This document shows positions 44,053 through 54,015 of a stretch of DNA of 64,000 bases, piece after piece. The position numbers were made by a program, and so were the translations under genes. How positions within the stretch are numbered: position 1 is the first letter of the stretch; each line of letters starts with the position of its first letter. The DNA is from an uncultured Persicobacter sp. (GTDB lineage Bacteria; Bacteroidota; Bacteroidia; Cytophagales; Cyclobacteriaceae): the NCBI GenBank assembly GCA_947498325.1, contig CANMKE010000003.1:232478-296477 (forward strand), in the 5' to 3' direction. The notes below the pieces were generated by a model. It saw only the letters and a list, made by a program, of their open reading frames with translations, was not told where the DNA came from and did not search any database.

Positions 44053-44085
44053 GATATTTTATTGGAAAGCCTGCTGTACGGGCTT

Positions 44086-45480
44086 TTAATTTTCGTCTGT
44101 AATAATCTCGCGGATATCGGAGATAATTTTGTTGGCCAAATGGTCTGCAGTAGCCAATGATGGCGACTCGGAATAAATACGGATGATCGGCTCAGTATTT
44201 GACTTGCGCAGGTGAACCCACTCTTGGTCAAAATCAATCTTCACCCCGTCAATAGTATTTACTGGATGCTTCTTATATTTATCAGCGATTTTCTCCAAAA
44301 TCAAATCAACATCCACATCGGGTGTCAGTTCAATCTTATTCTTAGAGATGAAATAGCTTGGATAAGTAGAACGCAAGAAGGAGATCGACTTACCAAATTT
44401 TGCCAAATGGCTCAAGAATAAAGCAATTCCTACTAATGCATCGCGTCCGTAATGTAGTTCAGGGTAAATTACACCCCCATTACCTTCACCACCAATAATA
44501 GCATTTTGAGCTTTCATTTCCGTAACCACGTTCACCTCGCCTACGGCTGCTGAAGTGTACTGACCTCCCAGCTTTTCGGTAACATCACGCAATGCACGGG
44601 TTGAAGACAGGTTGGAAACGGTATTTCCTCCACCTGTAGCTTTCAATACATAATCGGCAATGGCCACCAAAGTATATTCTTCACCAAAAGATTCGCCGTC
44701 TTCTTTCATGAAAACCAAACGGTCAACATCTGGATCAACGACAATACCTAAATCAAAAGCACCGCTCTGTAATTCCTGAGAGAACTGGCGTAAGTTTTCT
44801 GGCAATGGCTCTGGGTTGTGCGGGAAATGCCCCGTAGGCTCACAGTAAAATTCCTTTACCTGATCCACTCCCAATGCAGCCAACAACTTTGGCAATGCAA
44901 TACCACCTGTTGAGTTTACACAGTCGATCGCAATTCTGAAGTTTGCGGCCTTAATGGCCTCCACATCAACCAATGGCAAATCCAATACCATCTCAATATG
45001 CTTCTCGATGTAACCTTCCGCCTTGCTGTAAGCCCCTAAATGGTGAACTTCAGCAAATTCAAAAGCTTCCTTTTCGGCAATTTCCAAAACTTCGGCACCA
45101 TTTTCCGCAGTGATAAACTCTCCCTTGTCGTTCAACAATTTAAGAGCATTCCACTGTAGTGGGTTATGGCTTGCAGTAAGGATAATTCCTCCACCAGCTT
45201 TTTCCAAAGTCACTGCAATCTCTACCGTAGGGGTAGTAGACAGGCCTAAATCGACCACATCAATCCCTAATCCCTGCAAAGTAGCTACTACCAAATTCGA
45301 TACCATCTCTCCTGAGATACGGGCATCACGGCCAATCACGATGCGTGGATTGTCAGTGGTATTTTTTACCCAAGTACCAAATGCAGCAGCGAATTTTACC
45401 ACATCCACAGGTGTTAAAGACTCACCAGCCTTACCGCCGATAGTCCCTCTAATACCTGAAATTGATTTTATCAGTGTCAT
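44086..45480 (-). CDS. glmM: Phosphoglucosamine mutase (alpha-D-phosphohexomutase)
   Basis: 464-residue phosphohexomutase. Motifs: SISGIRGTIGGKAGESLTP at the N-terminus, the phosphoserine loop TASHNPLQWNALK, the metal loop DPDVDRL and sugar loop GGEGNGGVIYP, with a C-terminal phosphate-binding RKSNTEPIIRIYSE. The Bacteroidota GlmM group has such loops. GlcN-6-P to GlcN-1-P for peptidoglycan and LPS is the likely reaction; phosphomannomutase activity cannot be excluded. A -7 element lies 22 bp upstream on the minus strand. Confidence 0.9.
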   Translation of the reverse strand: MTLIKSISGIRGTIGGKAGESLTPVDVVKFAAAFGTWVKNTTDNPRIVIGRDARISGEMVSNLVVATLQGLGIDVVDLGLSTTPTVEIAVTLEKAGGGIILTASHNPLQWNALKLLNDKGEFITAENGAEVLEIAEKEAFEFAEVHHLGAYSKAEGYIEKHIEMVLDLPLVDVEAIKAANFRIAIDCVNSTGGIALPKLLAALGVDQVKEFYCEPTGHFPHNPEPLPENLRQFSQELQSGAFDLGIVVDPDVDRLVFMKEDGESFGEEYTLVAIADYVLKATGGGNTVSNLSSTRALRDVTEKLGGQYTSAAVGEVNVVTEMKAQNAIIGGEGNGGVIYPELHYGRDALVGIALFLSHLAKFGKSISFLRSTYPSYFISKNKIELTPDVDVDLILEKIADKYKKHPVNTIDGVKIDFDQEWVHLRKSNTEPIIRIYSESPSLATADHLANKIISDIREIITDEN

Positions 45481-45501
45481 CTATAATTCTAATGATTCGC
45501 G

Positions 45502-45509
45502 CAAAAATA
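45502..45509 (-). promoter_or_regulatory. -7 promoter element of glmM
   Basis: Minus-strand TATTTTTG matches TAnnTTTG, 22 bp before the glmM ATG. No TTG is found at the normal -33 spacing. Confidence 0.45.
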
Positions 45510-45583
45510 ATAAAAAAGGAGTTATTCCCTCTTGAAAAGGCAATAAATAAACGGGTTAATATGCAAAAATATACAACTTATGT

Positions 45584-45817
45584 CTATTTCCCTGCCAACA
45601 GTTCATCCACTGACGGCGAAGCCCCTTTGTCTTTGCGGTTTTTACACTGGTCTGGTGTTTTTCCACAAAAGCCACATGGTTCTCCTGTTTTGTTCAAAAA
45701 TGGACTCTGAGAGGCACATGTCCCTCTAAACTGACCATCTTTTTTAAAGATCAATCTAACTGACATCAGTACAAAGAACGCAGCAAAGAATCCGATTACA
45801 ATAAGATATGTTGCCAT
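45584..45817 (-). CDS. Small membrane protein with a four-cysteine motif
   Basis: 77 residues with one transmembrane helix (about 4-24, YLIVIGFFAAFFVLMSVRLIF) and a short domain with four cysteines: RGTCASQSPF, EPCGFCGK and PDQCKNR (about 35-58). The C-x14-C-x2-C-x6-C pattern could bind zinc or an Fe-S cluster. I do not know a characterised homologue; the sequence type recurs among Bacteroidota small membrane proteins. A minus-strand TACCTTTG lies 31 bp upstream, supporting expression as a single gene. Confidence 0.75.
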   Translation of the reverse strand: MATYLIVIGFFAAFFVLMSVRLIFKKDGQFRGTCASQSPFLNKTGEPCGFCGKTPDQCKNRKDKGASPSVDELLAGK

Positions 45818-45847
45818 AATTTTAACTCGTTATTTTTATTACGTCTT

Positions 45848-45855
45848 CAAAGGTA
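45848..45855 (-). promoter_or_regulatory. -7 promoter element of the four-cysteine membrane protein
   Basis: Minus-strand TACCTTTG matches TAnnTTTG, 31 bp before the ATG at 45817. Confidence 0.5.
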
Positions 45856-46004
45856 CGCAAAAGCATCAATAAATTGTTTTTTCACCTCTTTAATCTGATC
45901 ATATAATGATAATAATAAGGGCTATATCGCCGATAAAATTATTTTTGTTCAAATAAAAATTCAAAAAAAAACATCAGCTGAATTCTCTCGTTTTTTAAGG
46001 TGCT

Positions 46005-47054
46005 ATGATCAGAACAATCAATTGGTTAGTCTTTCTGTTTAGCGGCCTGATATACGGGTCGGTATTTATTTCTCCTGAACAATTCGAGCTCTCAGGAATT
46101 TTGGCCTTATGTATTCCTTTCACACTGATCACTAATTTTTTACTGGTTGCGATCTGCTGGCTGACATCAAGAAAAATACAGTGGGCAGCATTGCTATCCG
46201 CTATCGCGGGTCTATATTTCATTCCGCAGCTCTGCCAATACCACCGCCTGTCGCCCCGTACCAGGGGAATACAGGTGCTCAGTTATAATACTCGATTGAT
46301 GCGCAGCCCGAAAACCGACGCAAACACCACAAAAAAATGGCAATATTCCGACCAACTGATCGAATGGATTGCGCAGGAGCCCTCACCAATCAAATGCTTT
46401 CAGGAATTTTATAGTGATGGTCGCTGGAAAAAGCTCAATGTAAGTAAAAAGCTCAAGGTGAAGGGGTATCATACTTTTGTGCTCAACTACGATGAATATG
46501 CCGAAGATGATGAATACAGCAGGGGAATGGCTATATTTTCAAAGTTCCCAATTGTTCATCAGGGGCAAATAGACATCAATGAAGACCGACTGAATCAGGC
46601 GATCTTCGCCGACCTGCTTATCGGTACGCAGGACACCCTCCGAATCTACAATCTGCATTTGCATTCTATGGGCATCAATCAGGAACAAACCATTCGGGAG
46701 CCTTCAAAAATCTATGCAACGATCTTTAAAAAATTCAAGAATGGTCAGAAAGTGCGCAGCAAGCAGGCTCGGGAAATTCTGGAGCACATTCTCAGCAGTC
46801 CGCACCCTGTAATTGTCTGCGGAGACTTCAACGACCCGCCCATTTCCTATAATTATCAGCAATATTGCCGCCACCTGAACAATGCTTTTCAGTCGGCAGG
46901 AAATGGCTTTGGTTTTACCTTGCATGGGCCGCTGTTCTTCCTCAGGATTGATCAACAGTTTTACAGCCCCTCCCTTGAGGTTGAATATTTTGAAACGCTG
47001 AGAAAGGTCTCATTTTCAGATCACTTCCCGATACGGGGCAAGTACAGACTGTAG
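46005..47054 (+). CDS. Membrane-anchored endonuclease/exonuclease/phosphatase-family protein
   Basis: 349 residues. Three hydrophobic segments in the first ~80 residues (LVFLFSGLIYGSVFI, GILALCIPFTLITNFLLVAICWL, AALLSAIAGLYFIPQL) anchor an EEP-fold domain (about 88-349). Fold motifs are IQVLSYNTRLM, a CFQEFYSD with the metal-binding Glu, LRIYNLHLHSMG, VIVCGDFNDPPIS with Asp-Asn, and the C-terminal SDHFPIRGKYRL with catalytic Asp-His. The substrate may be a phosphodiester or phospholipid. Its active site probably faces the periplasm. The start at 46005 matches the first hydrophobic helix. Confidence 0.88.
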   Translation: MIRTINWLVFLFSGLIYGSVFISPEQFELSGILALCIPFTLITNFLLVAICWLTSRKIQWAALLSAIAGLYFIPQLCQYHRLSPRTRGIQVLSYNTRLMRSPKTDANTTKKWQYSDQLIEWIAQEPSPIKCFQEFYSDGRWKKLNVSKKLKVKGYHTFVLNYDEYAEDDEYSRGMAIFSKFPIVHQGQIDINEDRLNQAIFADLLIGTQDTLRIYNLHLHSMGINQEQTIREPSKIYATIFKKFKNGQKVRSKQAREILEHILSSPHPVIVCGDFNDPPISYNYQQYCRHLNNAFQSAGNGFGFTLHGPLFFLRIDQQFYSPSLEVEYFETLRKVSFSDHFPIRGKYRL

Positions 47055-47098
47055 AACACCTCGAAAAAATAGCCTGTTGATCAATCATCGAATTTTTA

Positions 47099-47419
47099 AT
47101 GAATAGAAAACAATATGTTCACATAAAAAAATTGAAAAACAGCACATTCATCACTATCTTCATGCAAGACCTAACACCTTTTATGATGAAGACACCCTCT
47201 ACCTATTTTCAGGGATTGGAGTACATTCTGATCGCCAATCTACCCTTCAGCCAACGTATTGATTTTCTCTGCTGGCTTCCTAAAGGCGCCCTAAAAACTT
47301 TACAAATTGACAGCGAGCAACCTTATGAGTGCGCCCCCTATGCCGATTATGAATTTTGGCTGGATTTTCACTTTCCCTTCATTCAAAGCCGACAAGTGGA
47401 TTTCGACTTTGAAATCTAA
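47099..47419 (+). CDS. Hypothetical protein (about 85-106 aa)
   Basis: An unrecognised short protein. From ATG 47099 it has 106 residues; an internal ATG at 47162 gives 85 residues and a cleaner start (MQDLTPFMMKTP). The rest (GLEYILIANLPFSQRIDFLCWLPKGALK and aromatic-acidic PYADYEFWLDFHF) alternates hydrophobic and polar residues like a beta-sheet domain. No signal peptide is evident. It lies 45 bp after the EEP gene on the same strand. Function unknown. Confidence 0.55.
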   Translation: MNRKQYVHIKKLKNSTFITIFMQDLTPFMMKTPSTYFQGLEYILIANLPFSQRIDFLCWLPKGALKTLQIDSEQPYECAPYADYEFWLDFHFPFIQSRQVDFDFEI

Positions 47420-47544
47420 GTAGGCAAAACACCCTGCACACCACACAAAATTTGGGTTTCCATAAAAAAATCAGCCCAACATTTGGATAATTGTTTTTTG
47501 CCGCAGATATTTGAGGCATCAAGTCAAGGCGGTATCCACGCATT

Positions 47545-47640
47545 GATTTATAAAGAAGAGTGAAGAGACAGGCTCGAAGAAGCTCTAGCAACCTGACCCT
47601 CGTTAAGGTGCTAATTCCTGAACCAAGAATAATTGGTGAA
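47545..47640 (+). ncRNA. SAM-I (S-box) riboswitch aptamer
   Basis: The conserved S-box blocks appear in order: AAGAAGAGTGAAGAGACAGG at about 47553, GCTCGAAGAAGCTCTAGCAA then CC at 47572-47592, and TTAAGGTGCTAATTCC at 47603-47618, with a short P1 (TTAT at 47548 with ATAA at 47629). These match the SAM-I core that binds S-adenosylmethionine. It precedes metY and metX, methionine-synthesis genes normally repressed when SAM is plentiful. Confidence 0.88.
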
Positions 47641-47655
47641 TATAAATTAACGACA

Positions 47656-47772
47656 ATGAAATTATCTCAGCACTATTTTTTGGCCATTGAAGCCAACACT
47701 CCTGAATACTTTCGCAATGCTGCGAAGGTCAAACCCCTTTATGTCGCTGTTTTTGAACGAATGCGCCCATAG
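47656..47772 (+). CDS. Small ORF (38 aa) between SAM riboswitch and metY
   Basis: ATG at 47656 to TAG at 47770-47772, starting 16 bp after the aptamer. The product begins MKLSQHYFLAIEANTPEY and ends VKPLYVAVFERMRP; it is amphipathic, with no signal peptide. It contains only the initiator and one further methionine, so it is not an obvious methionine-rich leader. It may be a translated small protein or an ORF whose translation shapes expression of metY. I do not recognise a homologue. Confidence 0.45.
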   Translation: MKLSQHYFLAIEANTPEYFRNAAKVKPLYVAVFERMRP

Positions 47773-47840
47773 CGGCATCCTTCACTCATTACACTTCCGA
47801 TCACGGTACTGATTATCGGTGCCGTTCGCTCATCTGCTAA

Positions 47841-49226
<1,386 letters not shown>

Positions 49227-49239
49227 TATATACTTTCCG

Positions 49240-49275
49240 CTGAAGTGGCGAAGAGCACTTTCTTCACCACTTCAG
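49240..49275 (+). other. Intercistronic hairpin between metY and metX
   Basis: CTGAAGTGG/CCACTTCAG (9 bp), a C-A mismatch, then inner GAAGA/TCTTC with loop GCACTT. There is no T-run. It could tune the metY:metX ratio by mRNA processing or partial termination. Confidence 0.6.
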
Positions 49276-49297
49276 TGACTTTGACAAAAACACAAGC

Positions 49298-50341
49298 ATG
49301 ACTGCACAACAGCATATTTTTAAATACACTAAACCATTTTTAACCGAGAGCGGTGCCACACTCAACAGTTTTGAGCTGGCCTATACCACCCTCGGAACCC
49401 TTAATGCGACCCAGGACAATGTCGTTTGGGTTTGTCATGCCTTTTCTGGAAATGATAATGTCCTTGACTGGTGGCCGGGCCTTTTTGGCGAAGGTAAGCT
49501 TTACGATCCCGCTCGGGATTTTATTGTTTGTGCCAATATGCTCGGCAGCTGCTATGGTTCTACGGGACCGTTGAGCACCAATACAGAAACAGGTCAGCCT
49601 TATTTTCACGATTTCCCAGTACTTACCAACAGGGACATCATCGGGGCTTTTGATCTTCTTCGGGCAGATTTGGGACTGAAAAAAATTCAGCAGCTTATTG
49701 GTTGCTCACTCGGAGGGCAACAGGCATTGGAATGGACGATCTCTCGCCCTGAGGTCATTCAAAATTTGATCTGTATTGGTGCAAGTGCCAAACACTCTCC
49801 CTGGGGAATTGCCTTCAACCAAACTCAGCGTATGGCGATTGAGCAAGACCCAAGCTGGCAGGAGCGGCAGCCTGAAGCAGGACTCAGTGGTCTAAAAACG
49901 GCACGTGCGGTAGCCATGCTCTCTTACCGAAATTATCAGACTTATCTGGCCACACAACAGGACCCTGACGATGACAAGCTTGAAAACTTCCGCGCTTGTT
50001 CCTATCAGGAATATCAGGGTGAAAAGCTGGTGAAGCGTTTCAATGCGTTCAGCTATTGGTACCTTTCCAAAGCGATGGACTCCCAAAATATTGGACGCAA
50101 GCGCGGCACCCTGGAGGCTGTGCTGTCGACAATCAATATCCCTTGCCTATACATTGGCCTGAGTTCCGATATTTTATTCCCGATTGAGGAACAACAATTT
50201 TTAGCTAAACACACGCCACAGGCACACTATTCAGAAATCGACAGCCTTTACGGACATGATGGATTTTTGATTGAGTCTGTGCAACTGACCGAGGCGATTA
50301 CCAAATACTATGAATCCATTTCTGTTTTGAAAACAAAATAA
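49298..50341 (+). CDS. metX: Homoserine O-acetyltransferase
   Basis: 347-residue alpha/beta-hydrolase that acetylates homoserine from acetyl-CoA, giving the MetY substrate. Motifs: ELAYTTLGTLNATQDNVVWVCHAFSGND, DPARDFIVCANMLGSCYGSTGP, the nucleophile elbow GCSLGGQQALEW with catalytic Ser, ILFPIEEQQ with Asp region and the terminal His in YGHDGFLIE. Acetyl rather than succinyl specificity is assumed from family. metY and metX share one leader, so both should answer to the SAM-I riboswitch. Confidence 0.94.
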   Translation: MTAQQHIFKYTKPFLTESGATLNSFELAYTTLGTLNATQDNVVWVCHAFSGNDNVLDWWPGLFGEGKLYDPARDFIVCANMLGSCYGSTGPLSTNTETGQPYFHDFPVLTNRDIIGAFDLLRADLGLKKIQQLIGCSLGGQQALEWTISRPEVIQNLICIGASAKHSPWGIAFNQTQRMAIEQDPSWQERQPEAGLSGLKTARAVAMLSYRNYQTYLATQQDPDDDKLENFRACSYQEYQGEKLVKRFNAFSYWYLSKAMDSQNIGRKRGTLEAVLSTINIPCLYIGLSSDILFPIEEQQFLAKHTPQAHYSEIDSLYGHDGFLIESVQLTEAITKYYESISVLKTK

Positions 50342-50425
50342 TCCTGAACGATTAAAAGGCGAAAGCCGTGAGTTTACAGGTGAATAACCGAATACCTCAA
50401 CTGCAAGGATTTATCGTCAGCACAT

Positions 50426-50468
50426 AAAAAAACGAGGCTGCCTCTTTATGAGACAGCCTCGTTTTTTT
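50426..50468. terminator. Bidirectional terminator between metX and lytic transglycosylase
   Basis: A 15-bp perfect stem (AAAAAAACGAGGCTG/CAGCCTCGTTTTTTT) with a 13-nt loop and A/T runs on both flanks. Its last two bases are part of the stop codon of the minus-strand gene. Confidence 0.94.
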
Positions 50469-51405
50469 ATGCAGGTAGTTTAATGGTATATTTTTTTCCT
50501 GGTTTTTTTATCGTCAGTGTATTCTTCCGCAGCCATGAATTATACCGTTTGAGTGTTTTGTAATTGATCTGGTGGTCAAGTGCCCAGGTGGTCAGGTCAG
50601 GAATGGTTTCCGTGATTTCCACCTCTTTCAGTGCTTCAGGCTGATAAAGTGCAGAGGCAGGAATATAGAATCCAAAAGCCTCAGGATCTTTTAAAATCTG
50701 CTTTACTGCCAGCATGCGGAACACGTACCTGCTTGTTTCGGTGTTCAGCAATAAATCGTAATAAGAACTTACCCGCTGCTTGGCTACCGCTTTATTGAAA
50801 CCATTGCGCCCCATATTATAAGAAGCTGCTACATTGGTCCAGTTGCCATATTTCTCATAGGACTCCAGCATATATTTACAAGCCGCATAAGTGGATTTCA
50901 TTGGGTCAAAACGTTCATCAACTTCATCGTTCACTTCAAGACCTAAATCCCGCGCGGTACCTTTCATCAGCTGCCAATACCCTGCCGCTCCTGCAGGGGA
51001 AATCACATTGGAAAAACCACTTTCGATTGCCGCTACATAAATCATATCTTTGGGAATACCCGCCTGTTTCAGAATACTGGCCATTTGCGGTATCCAGCGA
51101 TGGCTGCGCTTAATGAGAAAGATTGTACTGGAATGGAAGTAAGTGTTCACATACAATTCCTTGTCCATTCGCTCATAAACATCGGGATCGTTTAAAGGCA
51201 CTGGTTCCCCTGCCAAGTTAAGATCCTTGGGCATTTTGACCACTTTCGCATTGATAAAGGGTGCCACAGGAGTATCTGTTATACCCGCATTTTTAATGGT
51301 TTCACCACTGAAACTACCTCGCCCTTGCAGCTCGGAATTTTTAACAAACGCAAGCCCTGCTACTACCGCCACGACTCCCAAACCTAAAAAAAACTTTTTC
51401 ACCAA
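50467..51405 (-). CDS. Lytic transglycosylase (SLT family, MltD-like)
   Basis: 312-residue exported murein lytic transglycosylase. It has an N-terminal signal anchor (VKKFFLGLGVVAVVAGLAFV, residues 2-21). The SLT domain (about 105-225) holds the catalytic Glu in YVAAIESGFSNVISPAGAAG, then YWQLMKGTARDLGL, FDPMKSTYAACKYM and AASYNMGRNGFNKA. A C-terminal segment (about 255-312) resembles a LysM-like or wall-binding tail (INYKTLKRYNSWLRKNTLTI). The TAA stop is inside the terminator shared with metX. Single gene. Confidence 0.9.
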   Translation of the reverse strand: MVKKFFLGLGVVAVVAGLAFVKNSELQGRGSFSGETIKNAGITDTPVAPFINAKVVKMPKDLNLAGEPVPLNDPDVYERMDKELYVNTYFHSSTIFLIKRSHRWIPQMASILKQAGIPKDMIYVAAIESGFSNVISPAGAAGYWQLMKGTARDLGLEVNDEVDERFDPMKSTYAACKYMLESYEKYGNWTNVAASYNMGRNGFNKAVAKQRVSSYYDLLLNTETSRYVFRMLAVKQILKDPEAFGFYIPASALYQPEALKEVEITETIPDLTTWALDHQINYKTLKRYNSWLRKNTLTIKKPGKKYTIKLPA

Positions 51406-51471
51406 AATCTCCTTCCTTTTATTCTTTCAACTTCTGACACTATCATGTGAGGTTAAGGCATTGAAGGAGTC

Positions 51472-52224
51472 CTAAAAATTAGGACTCAACAAATATTTAG
51501 AGTAAAAATCATTAATCACTTCCAGCACCTCCTCGGGGGTGTCCACGATGTGGAACAAATCAAAATCCCTTTCACTGATGTTCTTTTCCTTCTCAAACAC
51601 CATTGTACGAAGCCAGTCTACAAGACCTGTCCAATACTCTTTACCCACTAAAACAATCGGAAATCGGCCGATTTTTTCTGTCTGAATCAAAGTAATGGCT
51701 TCAAAAAGTTCATCTAAAGTACCCATACCGCCAGGCATCACAACAAATCCCTGAGAGTAACGCACGAACATCACCTTCCTCACAAAAAAGTAATCAAAGG
51801 TAATCAACTTATCGGGATCAATATAAACATTTGAAAATTGTTCAAAGGGTAAATCAATATTTAATCCCACAGATTTACCATTTGCCGCCCGTGCGCCTCG
51901 GTTTCCTGCTTCCATAATCCCAGGCCCTCCGCCAGTAATCACCCCATAACCATGCTTCACGAGCTCTTCGCCAATCTTGGAGGCGGTCAGGTAATAGGGA
52001 TTGTCTTCTTTGGTTCTTGCTGATCCGAAAATAGAAACGCAGGGGCCAATCTTGGCCAATTTATCGAAGCCTTCCACAAACTCAGCCATCACACGGAAGA
52101 TGGTCCAAGAGTCTGAACTTTTGATTTCTGACCAGTTTTTGTTTTTGAAAGCGGCTCTTATTCTTTCTTCACTATTATCGTCGGCAGGGGCATTTGCGCC
52201 TGCATCATTTTGAATATCGCTCAT
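51472..52224 (-). CDS. LOG family (TIGR00730) Rossmann-fold protein
   Basis: 250-residue member of the LOG/lysine-decarboxylase-like family; characterised members hydrolyse cytokinin riboside monophosphates or related nucleotides. Signatures VSIFGSARTKEDNPYY, GYGVITGGGPGIMEAGNRGA and GFVVMPGGMGTLDELFEAIT are complete, so the PGGxGTxxE active-site motif is intact. It lies just downstream of the SDR39U1 gene (12-bp gap) on the minus strand, so the two are probably co-transcribed. The real substrate is not known. Confidence 0.9.
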   Translation of the reverse strand: MSDIQNDAGANAPADDNSEERIRAAFKNKNWSEIKSSDSWTIFRVMAEFVEGFDKLAKIGPCVSIFGSARTKEDNPYYLTASKIGEELVKHGYGVITGGGPGIMEAGNRGARAANGKSVGLNIDLPFEQFSNVYIDPDKLITFDYFFVRKVMFVRYSQGFVVMPGGMGTLDELFEAITLIQTEKIGRFPIVLVGKEYWTGLVDWLRTMVFEKEKNISERDFDLFHIVDTPEEVLEVINDFYSKYLLSPNF

Positions 52225-52236
52225 GGTAAATGCGGT

Positions 52237-53151
52237 TTATTGATTTAAAATTGCCTCAAGCGCAGGACGCAGTTTTGAGTATTGGAATTCAAAGCCCTCC
52301 TCCTGAATTTTCACTGCGGAAACTCTTGCACTGCTTAACACAACCACTGCCATTTCTCCGAGCGCAAATTTGAGGGCTATTTTTGGCACACGGGGAACCC
52401 ATTGTGGTTTGTTCATGACATCTGACAATACTTGTGTAAAAACACTGTTGGTGACCGGGTTTGGAGCGACGGCATTATAAACGCCCCCCATTTGTTGCTG
52501 ATGAATGGCCATACTGAACATCTGTGCGACGTCAGCAATATGAATCCAGCTCATGTATTGGTCCCCTGAACCCAAAGGGGCACCGAGCCCAAACTTGGTC
52601 GGCTTACGCATTTGCTCCAAAGCGCCGCCCTGCTCAGAAAGCACCACCCCGAGGCGCAGCTTCACCGTCCTGAGGTCGCAATGTTCCCCGAGGTGATCTA
52701 CTGCCGCTTCCCATTCCTGAACAACGGTGGCCAGGAAATCATCACCCGCAGGCGCATCTTCATGCAGCACTTTATCCGAGCCGTCACCATATAGACCGAT
52801 CGCCGATGCCGACACAAAGTCCTTCACCTGATGGGGCACTTTAATCAAATATTTTTCAAGCAACTGGGTCCCTTTCACCCGACTGTCGCGAATTTCTTGC
52901 TTGCGGGCTTTCGTCCAGGGTTCATCAGCCACACCTGCCCCCGCAAGGTGAACAATACAATCAACATCGGTAAAAGCAGCAGGGTCAATGGTTTGTGCGC
53001 TGATATCCCATTTGTAGGTTTGTACGCCATTAGCTTGCATTTTTGGGGTTCTTCCCAAATGCTTAACAGTGGCACCCTGATCAAGTAAAATGTCGGTCAA
53101 TTGCTTTCCCACCAAGCCTGACCCTCCGGTAATTAATATCGTTTTGCTCAA
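52237..53151 (-). CDS. TIGR01777-family (SDR39U1) NAD-dependent epimerase-like oxidoreductase
   Basis: 304 residues. Rossmann motif ITGGSGLVGKQLTDILLDQG near residue 6, VDCIVHLAGAGVADEPWT, SASAIGLYGDGSDKVLHED, and a C-terminal DUF1731-type domain (EMAVVVLSSARVSAVKIQEE). This architecture is the SDR39U1/YfcH group, whose substrate remains unidentified. A minus-strand TACCTTTG (53190-53197) lies 38 bp upstream. Probably co-transcribed with the LOG-family gene. Confidence 0.9.
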   Translation of the reverse strand: MSKTILITGGSGLVGKQLTDILLDQGATVKHLGRTPKMQANGVQTYKWDISAQTIDPAAFTDVDCIVHLAGAGVADEPWTKARKQEIRDSRVKGTQLLEKYLIKVPHQVKDFVSASAIGLYGDGSDKVLHEDAPAGDDFLATVVQEWEAAVDHLGEHCDLRTVKLRLGVVLSEQGGALEQMRKPTKFGLGAPLGSGDQYMSWIHIADVAQMFSMAIHQQQMGGVYNAVAPNPVTNSVFTQVLSDVMNKPQWVPRVPKIALKFALGEMAVVVLSSARVSAVKIQEEGFEFQYSKLRPALEAILNQ

Positions 53152-53189
53152 AGTATTATCAGAATTATTGTCTTTTTTGAACGTAAGGG

Positions 53190-53197
53190 CAAAGGTA
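53190..53197 (-). promoter_or_regulatory. -7 promoter element of the SDR39U1-LOG operon
   Basis: Minus-strand TACCTTTG, matching TAnnTTTG, 38 bp before the ATG at 53151. Confidence 0.5.
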
Positions 53198-53470
53198 ACA
53201 GTTGGATAGTTTCTTTTTTATTACTGCTCCAATCGGCCTTCATTTCAGACATTAAAATCAGGCCGAACATCCCTTTCCGCACTACCCGGATTTAATCTAC
53301 TAAAAATCAATCTATTAAAACAACCCTACTACTTTTACCTTCATAAATAGCCATGGAAGGCAAGCATAATCTCCCTTAATTTAGCACATCAGCAGCTGCG
53401 CAAGGAAAGCTTAACATTAACGCAATATAATGATGAAGCCCAGATAATGATTTTTCCCCTCGAAAGCCGT

Positions 53471-53478
53471 TATATTTG
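53471..53478 (+). promoter_or_regulatory. -7 promoter element of the small carboxypeptidase-regulatory-domain gene
   Basis: TATATTTG matches TAnnTTTG, 19 bp before the ATG at 53498. An in-frame ATG at 53447 lies upstream of this element. Confidence 0.5.
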
Positions 53479-53497
53479 TACTGTTAATATTCGAGAC

Positions 53498-53839
53498 ATG
53501 AGATACATTCTAACATTTTTGGCTGTTTTAACGCTTCAGCTTTCCACTTTTGCCCACGGCGAAGGTACCACAGAAGCCAATGCTACTTCTACCAACTTTG
53601 CGGGGAAGGTCGTTGATCACAGAACAGGCGAGGCCCTTGCTGGTGTTGAGGTCGCCATTCACGGAACCAGCATCATGACAATGACCGATTTCGATGGTAA
53701 CTTCAGCTTCAAAAACATTAAATATGGCCAATACACCCTTGAAATTGACTATATCGCTTATGAAAAAGACACTGAGCAAATAAATTTGTCAAAAAATAGC
53801 AATAATTCTCGGGTCTTTAAACTTGCTGAATTAGAATAA
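53498..53839 (+). CDS. Secreted single-domain carboxypeptidase-regulatory-like protein
   Basis: 113 residues with an N-terminal signal peptide (about 1-19, RYILTFLAVLTLQLSTFA) and one CarboxypepD_reg-like beta-sandwich (about 35-105; GKVVDHRTGEALAGVEVAI, TMTDFDGNFSFKNI, GQYTLEIDYIAYE). The same domain is fused to the N-terminus of the TonB-dependent receptor at 56678, but here it stands alone without plug or barrel. Start 53498 places the signal peptide at the N-terminus and follows the TATATTTG element. Such stand-alone domains have no established role. Confidence 0.85.
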   Translation: MRYILTFLAVLTLQLSTFAHGEGTTEANATSTNFAGKVVDHRTGEALAGVEVAIHGTSIMTMTDFDGNFSFKNIKYGQYTLEIDYIAYEKDTEQINLSKNSNNSRVFKLAELE

Positions 53840-53937
53840 GATATCTTCCTGAAAAATCAAACGGCGCCCTTATCCACGATAAGGGCTTTTTTTGTGTGAA
53901 ACCTTTCCGTTTACAATACGATAATATAGTTAACAAT

Positions 53938-53968
53938 TTGGTAACATTGGGAAAATATACTACATTTA
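53938..53968 (+). promoter_or_regulatory. Promoter of the YwqK-like gene
   Basis: TTG (53938-53940), 20-bp spacer, TACATTTA (53961-53968), seven of eight matches to TAnnTTTG, 48 bp before the ATG. Confidence 0.5.
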
Positions 53969-54015
53969 TACCATAGCAAAGGAACATATTATTAACATCA
54001 ATAAATTCGGGATTT

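Larger units (their letters stand above)
53152..53497. other. 346-bp divergent intergenic region
   Basis: Contains a minus-strand TACCTTTG for the SDR39U1 gene (53190-53197) and a plus-strand TATATTTG (53471-53478) before the next gene. No gene, RNA or repeat is supported in the middle. Confidence 0.6.

Noticed and set aside
47560..47772. Longer reading frame of 70 codons starting inside the SAM aptamer
   Set aside because: Its first 32 codons lie in the conserved riboswitch core, so only the part from ATG 47656 can be a gene.
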